Shown in pieces: positions 56,973 to 64,000 of a DNA stretch of 64,000 bases; position 1 is the first letter of the stretch; the number at the start of each line of letters is the position of its first letter. Below the pieces are notes generated by a model. That model worked only from the letters and a program-made list of their open reading frames with translations, was not told the DNA's origin and did no database searches. Position numbers and translations under genes: made by a program. Origin of the DNA: Thermothielavioides terrestris NRRL 8126 (lineage: Eukaryota > Ascomycota > Sordariomycetes > Sordariales > Chaetomiaceae); the NCBI RefSeq assembly GCF_000226115.1, contig NC_016459.1, positions 2,899,501 through 2,963,500 of the forward strand, written 5' to 3'.

Positions 56973-57959
56973 TCACTCCTTAGGTGCCAGCATGATCACG
57001 TATTCTCTCGTGCTGGAGCCGAACTGAATCAAGTCCTTGTTTCGCAGTTCCAGATATCGGCTTTCCGGCACCCTTTCGCCGTTCAGCATCGTGCCGTTTG
57101 CGCTCTCCAGATCGATAAGGTACGGTTTGACGCGGCCGATCTTGTCGCCAAATTCGTTGCGCTTCTCCGTGTACCGGAACTGTATCACGGCGTGTTGCTT
57201 GCTGATACTGGGATGCTCGGCGGGGAGATCGACAACGGCCAATTCCCTCCCAATCAGCCAGCAACTGCGTGTGCCGAGCTCGATTGTGTCGATGATGTCT
57301 GGGCCCTTGAAGACAAAGAGCTTCCAGACATCGCGCGGGGGCGGTTTCCGGGCTTCCGGCGGTTCATGGTATTTCAGCGTAATAGTGGTGCCGTCGGCCT
57401 GCGTAATTGAGTTGGATGCTGCGGCCAACAATCCAGTGTTCCCAAAGTTTGGCTTCTCTTTGGGCTTCTCGAGCTCCTCGCCCTTGCTGAGAGCGAATGA
57501 ATCACTCTGGGACGGCAACGGGCCGGATCGTTTAATGAGACTTCGCCCGTTGTCGGCCTTGACAACCTCGTTCTCCCCATGACGCGGCGTCGCACGCGAG
57601 GATCTGCGGTCGGGGCTTCGTCGGCTCCGTCGATGTCTGCTATCGGCGTCGTAGTCTCGCCGTTGCCTCCCTTCATCTCTCTCCTCGCTTCTGTGCCTGC
57701 GGCTATCACGATCCCGCTCGCCGTCCCTCTCTCTTCTCCTCTCCCTGTCCCTCGATCGCGACCGCCGATCTGCCGAGCCAGGGGTTCTTGAACGCCGTCG
57801 GTATTCCATTTCCCGGGATCGAGCTCGACGGCGGCTGCGTCTGTCAGCTTCCTTATCCCATGATCCGCCATCCCGCTCGGCCCGGTCGTCCTCGGACCCG
57901 TTTGCATATTTCCTGCGACTCCGCCGGTCATCGCCGCTCTCTAAACTGTGACCGTTCAT
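56973..57959 (-). CDS. pml1: FHA-domain splicing factor, SNIP1/Pml1 type
   Basis: Intronless model of 328 aa from ATG at 57959 (MNGHSLESGDDRRSRRK); the frame is open 20 codons further upstream but has no earlier ATG. Residues 1-140 are Arg/Ser/Asp/Glu-rich with many RS, RD and RE dipeptides, as in spliceosomal RS-type proteins. A conserved linker (LKYHEPPEARKPP) precedes a C-terminal FHA domain, about 215-325, with LIGRE, HPSISKQHAVIQFR and LIDLESANGTMLNG, the canonical phosphothreonine-binding loops. Pml1 is part of the RES complex (Bud13, Snu17, Pml1) that aids splicing and retention of unspliced mRNA; human SNIP1 is the counterpart. Nuclear location is inferred from family and charge. It is divergent from the RBR ligase gene. 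Confidence 0.93.
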   Translation of the reverse strand: MNGHSLESGDDRRSRRKYANGSEDDRAERDGGSWDKEADRRSRRRARSREMEYRRRSRTPGSADRRSRSRDRERRRERDGERDRDSRRHRSEERDEGRQRRDYDADSRHRRSRRSPDRRSSRATPRHGENEVVKADNGRSLIKRSGPLPSQSDSFALSKGEELEKPKEKPNFGNTGLLAAASNSITQADGTTITLKYHEPPEARKPPPRDVWKLFVFKGPDIIDTIELGTRSCWLIGRELAVVDLPAEHPSISKQHAVIQFRYTEKRNEFGDKIGRVKPYLIDLESANGTMLNGERVPESRYLELRNKDLIQFGSSTREYVIMLAPKE

Positions 57960-58923
57960 GGCTGGCGGCGGAGCTCGCAACTCCGGTTCTTTCTCCCCAG
58001 CGTGCCTTCTTTCAGTCAACTAAGTCCGTGGGAATGAATGCTCAGCGAGGCGGCCGGTGCTCGGTTTCCGTCTCTTCCGGTGTACGGATACTCTCAATTG
58101 TTGCGACAGCGCGTGACCGTGGCGCGATTTGCGATGGCGATGCGCGGGATTGAGCCTCGTTATCGGGGGTCGGCAATTTGTTCAGGCCGCTCTTGCTCAA
58201 TTCTTCGTTGGAGCTTGGCAAGCGGCCCTTGTGGCCCTGTGGGGCGAGCCGAACGTCTGCCTGCGACACCGACCGTGCGGCCAGGCTTGGTTGAGGCGCT
58301 TCGCTGAATGAGTGATTGACTCCGCTGCGCCCACTCATGGTTGGTGGCCGCCTGCAACCCTGCGTTTCCAACTTGGGGCCCGGTTTCCCGTTTCCCGTCA
58401 TCCAACCGCCCCTCGCATTCTTCATCACCTCAGGTCAACCCTTCGAGCTCGTCTTCTGTGTCTGATCAGTCCTACCTGACTTTACCGGCACTTGGAACGA
58501 GTCTCTACCATCTGCACCACCTGGCCCTTAACACCTTTACGGATCGAGGACCTGTCAAACCGACTGCTCTTCGCCCAAGCCAACGCTCACGTCGCTGCCT
58601 GAGCATTCCTCGGTTTGGACTAGACGAATTAAGCCACGCCCTGCCTTTCGGCTTCTGGGCGCTGCATTCGCCGTCGATTCATCCCCTGCTTTTGTCTCTT
58701 CCTTCGGGTGCGTTGCATCCCCTCACCACCTGGTCAGGTGGCGCTGGGACCCAGCTCCAGCCGATACAGATAAGCCGGCACCATTCCCCCAACAACTCGC
58801 AAGCGGAAAGCCGCTGAGGCGACGATATCCTCTGCTGCCACCGCCCCGAACAAGAGGATCCTCGCCTCAGCTGGCCCTGCCACAGCGCCTCCCACCCCTC
58901 TGACGACGGCTTCCAACGGCGCC
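57960..58923. promoter_or_regulatory. Divergent promoter, FHA gene / RBR ligase
   Basis: Shared upstream region with pyrimidine-rich stretches near 58640-58700. No discrete element or gene recognised; 158- and 128-codon ORFs look non-coding. Confidence 0.5.
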
Positions 58924-60704
58924 ATGGATTCGGACGACGACTTCATGTCGACTGTCTCCAGCGAGGACGACATGCTGCCCGATGACAGCGACAACGACAT
59001 GTCTGGCGATGATGGTCAGTGTTTTTCTGCTGTCAACTCTCTAACTAGATCGCGTTGGTTTATTTGTGTCCGAGAGGACCCGAATTGCGCCGTCGTTGCC
59101 CCTGTCGGCTCCGTTTCGGCCATCTGCTAACGGCCTGGCCCCTAGACTTCGCCTTCGACGACGAACCAGACGTGTACATTGACTCGCAAAAGGAGACGGG
59201 GCACAAGAAGAAGGCCGCATACGACATTAGCTTCAAAGTCTATGAGCCAGGTGACATAACGAAGCAACAAGATGACCTGATAAACGAGGTCAACATGATC
59301 CTGGACATCTCGAAAGAAGAAGCAGCCATCCTTCTGCGGCACTTCAGGTGGAATAAGGAGAGGCTGATCGAGGACTACATGGATCGGCCGGTCCAGGTTC
59401 TTGATGCCGCCGGCCTTGCCCAGACAGCGGCTGGCCCCCCCAGGATGCAAGTTGTCCCCGGCTTCGTGTGTGACATCTGCTGCGAGGATGAGCCCGGGCT
59501 GCAGACGTTCGCTCTCAAGTGCGGCCACAGGTATTGCGTCGACTGCTACCGTCACTATCTCTCGCAGAAGATTCTCGGAGAGGGGGAGGCAGCACGTATC
59601 CAATGCCCCGCCGAGGGTTGCAACCTCATCATTGACGCCCGGTCGCTGGATCTCCTCGTCACGCAGGACCTCACCGAACGCTATCACGAGCTGCTCCACA
59701 GGACATATGTGGAAGATAAAGAGACGCTGAAGTGGTGCCCGGCCCCGGATTGCGAAAACGCGATCGAGTGCGCGGTCAAGAAAAAGGACCTTGACAGGGT
59801 GGTTCCCACGGTTTCCTGCCTCTGCGGTCATCGGTTTTGCTTCGGTTGCGCCTTGAACGACCACCAGCCGGCACCGTGTGAGCTGGTGAAGAAGTGGCTC
59901 AAGAAGTGTGCTGACGACTCCGAGACTGCTAACTGGATCTCCGCGAACACGAAGGAATGCCCGAAGTGCAACAGCACGATCGAGAAGAACGGCGGTTGCA
60001 ACCACATGACTTGCCGCAAGTGCAAGCACGAGTTCTGCTGGATGTGCATGGGCCTCTGGTCCGAGCACGGCACGAGCTGGTACAACTGCAACCGATACGA
60101 AGAGAAGAGCGGCGTCGAGGCTCGAGATGCCCAGGCTCGCTCGCGCGTGTCGTTGGAGCGATACCTGCACTACTACAACCGCTATGCCAACCACGAGCAG
60201 TCGGCCCGCCTGGACAAGGACATCTACACCAAGACGGAGAGGAAGATGGTGCAGCTGCAAAAGGAGTCCGGCATGTCGTGGATCGAGGTGCAGTACCTCA
60301 ATTCGGCCTCCCAGGCGCTCCAGACGTGCCGGCAGACCTTGATGTGGACATACGCGTTTGCCTTCTACCTCGCCCGCAACAATCTGACCGAGATCTTCGA
60401 GGACAACCAAAAGGACCTGGAGATGGCGGTCGAGGCCTTGTCTGAGATGTTCGAGCGACCTATAACGGAGCTCGCCGACTCTAAGCTCAAGGTGGAGATC
60501 ATGGACAAGACGTCGTACTGCAATAAGCGACGGGTGATCCTCCTGGAGGATACTGCCCAAAACCTCGCTGAAGGTAGGGAGCTGTTGACAGCCTGAAAAA
60601 CCCTTTTCGCGTGAACATATTGCTGACGCGTATCAGGACGCTGGACCTTCAACGTCGAGATGACCGGCTCGGGGGCTAACGGCGGACCCAGCTCTCGGCG
60701 CTAG
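58924..60704 (+). CDS. RBR E3 ubiquitin ligase, Ariadne (ARIH1) type
   Basis: Model: join(58924..59014, 59146..60573, 60637..60704), 528 aa; introns of 131 nt (GTCAGT donor, GCTAAC branch) and 63 nt. The acidic N terminus (MDSDDDFMSTVSSEDD) is typical of Ariadne proteins. A UBA-like region lies at about 75-120 (NMILDISKEEAAILLRHFRW). RING1 starts at Cys139 (CDICCEDE, CGHRYCVDCY), followed by the IBR with WCPAPDCENAI and CGHRFCFGC. RING2 is at 302-335 (CPKCNSTIEKNGGCNHM), where Cys315 corresponds to the catalytic Cys357 of human HHARI. The Ariadne domain fills the C-terminal 185 residues. Such enzymes take ubiquitin from an E2 as a thioester and act with neddylated cullin-RING ligases. All zinc ligands seem present. 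The last exon adds RWTFNVEMTGSGANGG. Confidence 0.96.
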
Positions 60705-61910
60705 GAGAGGTTGCTCGCTCTTGCGCGGTTCCAGCTGTAAGCACGCAGCCGCGAGCTGTTTACGGTCGAGCAACGATTGAGGCTGTTACCCGCGACAAAT
60801 ACAGATTTGATTGACCTTTTGGCCTGGGGTGGTGCGGTGCATTCGGGGTTCGCTAGAGCCCACTACACAGCGATGACGACCAAGCAGACACGCGGGTGTC
60901 CGGGCATCAATCACGGTAGATTGGGCGCATGGTGCATGTATATATACCGGCTGGTTTCGAAGCGCGACATGAGCAGTGCGGCGTGAGGCAGGAGCTGGAC
61001 TTCCGGACACATGTTTCAAGGTAGTTAACGGGATAACGGTGACTCTCGTCTGTTGCAACGCAGGCGGGCTGCATCCCTTCTCAAATTGATCATCTGACGA
61101 GGAGCTCCGGTGACGGCCGTGATGCACTTGCCAGGAAGTTGCGTTGGTTCGACACCAAGGCGCATCGGCCCCACGTGGAGCGCCCCGGACTCTATACGAC
61201 TCTTATCCGGGGTTTGGGGTCCTGCTCGGCTCCACTCACTTCGCCTGTCGAGTTCCTGCTTGGCATGCTGCCTCTCCGAACGGATCTTCTTTAGCATTCA
61301 CTCACGGAAGAATGCTTACGCGAAGAAGTAATCGGGAGAAGCTTCCCTATACACTAAAGACCTGAACCAAAAACTTGAAAGCTCGCAACTGAGAGCGTCA
61401 GAGTCCTCCAATTAATATGTATACCTGCCTCCTACTTGCAGCCCGCTGAGACGCCACGGCTTTACCCCGCGGCGCTTGCCCGCTGATTTCCGAAGGGCGG
61501 CTCTCGGCAGCAGGCAGGATGGGTCAATTCTCACCCGCTGCCGAGCAGCTTTTCCGAGGGCGGAGACACATGCCGGGGGCGCAGGACCCACGGCACTGCC
61601 GTCGGCCATTAACGGGATAGCTGCACCCCGTCCCCGGCTTCGCTGCAAGCAGGAGGGAAAGCGCCATGGCCCTGCATTTAGCACCCACGATGACTTCTTT
61701 TGAGCTCAAGCTTATTTCTGTTTACTCTTCTTTCCCTTCTTGATCTTTTGCTTTTTCGTGCATTGAGGTATTGAGCGATACCCTCTCCTTGCTTTCGTGG
61801 CTCTCTCTGCGCCTGCTATCAACTGCCGGATCCCCGGATCCTGCTCTTTCTATTCGCAGAGCTTCGGCCTTGTTTAACCGAGCCCCCCCGCTGTAGCTTC
61901 ACAATTCAAG
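60705..61910. other. Intergenic between RBR ligase and SCOT genes
   Basis: 3' region of the RBR gene and promoter of the CoA-transferase gene. A T/C-rich stretch at about 61690-61860 fits the leader of a well-expressed gene. No gene recognised. Confidence 0.6.
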
Positions 61911-63604
61911 ATGCCGTCGACAGCGTTGTGCATAAGGACGCTGCGGGCATACGCCAAGTATGGCCAGAATGTCGGTGATCTTAGAGACCCGGATGTATGT
62001 GAGCTGCTGACAGCGAGCCCATACAGCATGCGGCCCTGCTTGCGCGCTCCTTCTCGGCGACGGCGCGCCGCCGCGAGATCAACAAGGTGTACCCCTCCGC
62101 CGCCGAAGCACTGAAGGATATGAAGCCGAACACGACGCTCCTCTGCGGCGGCTTCGGGCTCTGCGGCGTGCCGGACACGCTGATTGACGAGGTCCTCAAA
62201 AAGCCCGAGATCACGGGGCTGACGGCCGTGTCCAACAATGCCGGCACCGACAACAGCGGCCTCGGCAAGCTGCTGCGCACCAAGCAGATCAAGAAGATGA
62301 TCGCCTCGTACATTGGCGAGAATAAGACCTTCGAGACCATGTACCTAACCGGCCAGGTCGAGCTGGAGCTGACGCCCCAGGGGACGCTGGCCGAGCGCTG
62401 CGCCGCCGGCGGCAAGGGCATTCCGGCCTTCTACACACCCGCTGCCTTCGGCACGGTCGTCCAGACCGGCGAGCTGCCGCTGCGGAACAAGCCCGACGGC
62501 ACGCCAGACCAGTTCTCGTACCCCAAGGACGTCAAGGTGTTTAACGGCAAGAGCTACCTGCTGGAGCACGCGATCGTGGGCGACTACGCCTTCGTCAAGG
62601 CGTACAAGGCCGACCGGCTGGGCAACTGCCAGTTCCGGCTGGCGGCCAACAACTTCAACGGCGCGATGGGCCGCAACGCCAAGATGACCATCGTCGAGGC
62701 CGAGCACATCGTCGAGCCGGGCGAGATCCCGCCCGAGGCGGTCCACCTGCCGGGCATCTACGTCAAGCGCGTCATCCAGAGCACCGCGCCCAAGAACATC
62801 GAGAAGTACACGTGGAGCGTGGACCCCAGCGAGAGCGCCGCCGAGGACCCCAAGGCGGCCGCCGCCCTCGGCACGGGCGACACCAAGGCCAAGCGCGAGC
62901 GCATCGTCAGGCGCGCGGCCAAGGAATTCAAGAACGGCATGTACGCCAACCTGGGCATCGGCATGCCCATGCTCGCGCCGGGCTTCGTTGGCGACGACGT
63001 CGAGGTGATGCTGCAGAGCGAGAACGGCATCCTCGGGCTGGGGCCGTACCCGCGCAAGGGCGAGGAGGACGCCGACCTGATCAACGCGGGCAAGGAGACG
63101 GTGACGCTCAAGCCGGGCGCGTCCGTGTTCGGGTCCGAGGAGAGCTTCGGCATGATCCGCAGCGGCCGCATCAACCTGACCATCCTCGGCGCCATGCAGG
63201 TCAGCGCCACCGGCGACCTGGCCAACTGGATGCTGCCGGGCAAGGTCAAGGGCTTCGGCGGCGCCATGGACCTGGTCAGCAACCCCAGCGCCACCAAGGT
63301 GGTCGTCACCATGGAGCACACGGACAAGAAGGGCAACCCCAAGATTGTCAAGCAGTGCGCTTTCCCGCTGACGGGCAAGGCGTGCGTGTCGAGGATCATC
63401 ACTGAGCTGGTGAGTTTTCTTCTGTTGCCTATGTGTCTTTTGTGAGATGATACTGACGGAGGCGGCGAACAGGGTGTCTTTGATGTCGACTTCGCCCACG
63501 GGCTGACGCTGATTGAGATTGCCGACGGTGTGACTGTGGAGGAGATCAAGGCCAAGACTGAGGCACCGTTCCGTGTCGCCGACGACTTGAAGCCAATGCT
63601 TTGA
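61911..63604 (+). CDS. Succinyl-CoA:3-ketoacid CoA-transferase, mitochondrial
   Basis: Model: join(61911..61970, 62027..63409, 63473..63604), 524 aa. Intron 1 is set at 56 nt (GTCGGT donor, CTGAC branch, ACAG acceptor) because the stronger-looking donor GTATGT at 61995 would leave a 32-nt intron. Intron 2 (63 nt) is canonical. The N terminus is Arg-rich with SFSATARR, a mitochondrial presequence. The alpha-like half begins [13 protein letters not shown], with [15 protein letters not shown] and [26 protein letters not shown] linker at about 275-305 leads to the beta-like half ([15 protein letters not shown]), where [12 protein letters not shown] holds the CoA-accepting glutamate (Glu352, matching the active-site Glu of mammalian SCOT). 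It converts acetoacetate and succinyl-CoA to acetoacetyl-CoA and succinate in the matrix. Both halves are complete. Confidence 0.95.
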
Positions 63605-63912
63605 TAAAGTCTACAAAGTATTTTTGATGCCAGAGGGCGAAACATCGGGAGATGGCTGGGGTTAATTCCAAAACAATGTACATAGGATATATATCTTGGG
63701 CAACGGTTTATGCTGCGAATACCACGACGCCGGTTTGATTATGTTATATAAGTCTTCCAGCCAACTCCCTCCCTTTCGCAGAAGAGCTCGTATTTTCTTC
63801 CCTTCATGTGACCGAGTCTGCAAAGGCTAAGCAACGTAGTATCTTGCACCTTGCTATGCTACGGAATATACGTGGCCCAATGAATTTATAACATTCAGAG
63901 GAGTGACCCCCC
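63605..63912. other. Convergent intergenic at the right edge
   Basis: 3' region of the CoA-transferase gene and of the partial gene at the edge. No feature recognised. Confidence 0.6.
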
Positions 63913-64000
63913 TCAAGCGGAAGACACGGGCCCGAGCACGCTCTCAGCCAGCGAGACGCTCGTGCCCGTGTTGTCGGGCTCGACCGCAACCGACTTGACC
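63913..64000 (-). CDS. C-terminal end of an unidentified gene (5' part outside window)
   Basis: On the minus strand a frame with strong GC third-position bias enters from the right edge and ends with TGA at 63913-63915. The last residues are VKSVAVEPDNTGTSVSLAES followed by VLGPVSSA. Only 29 codons are visible, so the product cannot be named. It could be a chance open stretch. Confidence 0.45.
   Translation of the reverse strand, partial: VKSVAVEPDNTGTSVSLAESVLGPVSSA

Noticed and set aside
59142..60560. 472-codon minus-strand ORF
   Set aside because: Antisense to the RBR ligase, whose zinc-binding motifs prove the plus strand is coding.
62345..63499. 384-codon minus-strand ORF
   Set aside because: Antisense to the CoA-transferase and crosses its second intron.
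1..64000. tRNA and rRNA genes
   Set aside because: I looked for A-box and B-box pairs and GTTCGA-type loops; the matches found lie in coding sequence or lack a partner box. A covariance-model scan would be decisive.

Overview
The window is nuclear DNA of a filamentous ascomycete, most likely a Sordariomycete and probably a member of the Sordariales (the order is inferred from protein similarity and codon use; no marker gene fixes it). The genes carry short introns, mostly 50-200 nt, with GTRNGT-like donors, CTRAC-type branch sites and YAG acceptors. Coding DNA is GC-rich at third positions, and every recognised protein is a eukaryotic housekeeping or regulatory family. I rebuilt the exon-intron structures by hand; exon lengths sum to whole codons in all complete models except the one with an apparent frameshift.

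Left block (1-9.9 kb): the C-terminal half of exonuclease 1 (exo1, cut by the window edge), a SURF6/Rrp14 ribosome-biogenesis protein, a Vps74/GOLPH3 Golgi PI4P effector and a Kes1/Osh4-type oxysterol-binding protein. The last two are adjacent on the minus strand and belong to families linked through PI4P and sterol traffic at the Golgi.

Gene-poor block (9.9-31.8 kb): only two convincing genes, a CP2/Grainyhead-like transcription factor (18.1-20.8 kb) and an uncharacterised 563-aa protein (26.0-27.9 kb). The rest holds repeats: two inverted copies of a TTAA-flanked short inverted-repeat element with internal CCCTAA-like DNA, a 9-bp minisatellite, a foldback element, microsatellites and scattered TATTCCGTA-like motifs.

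Right block (31.8-64 kb) is gene-dense: eIF2A, an unknown protein with an apparent frameshift, a PDAP1/PP28 phosphoprotein, an uncharacterised membrane protein, mitochondrial IF2, the rRNA-modifying enzyme Tsr3, the clathrin adaptor GGA, a large alpha/beta-hydrolase plus NB-ARC (NLR-like) protein with a long disordered tail, an FHA-domain SNIP1/Pml1 splicing factor, an Ariadne-type RBR ubiquitin ligase, mitochondrial succinyl-CoA:3-ketoacid CoA-transferase, and the last codons of another gene at the right edge. Translation-related genes (SURF6, eIF2A, mIF2, Tsr3) recur, but nothing indicates a biosynthetic cluster or operon.

The most interesting objects are the NLR-like gene and the pair of short inverted-repeat elements. 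I found no tRNA, rRNA or CRISPR array by eye.
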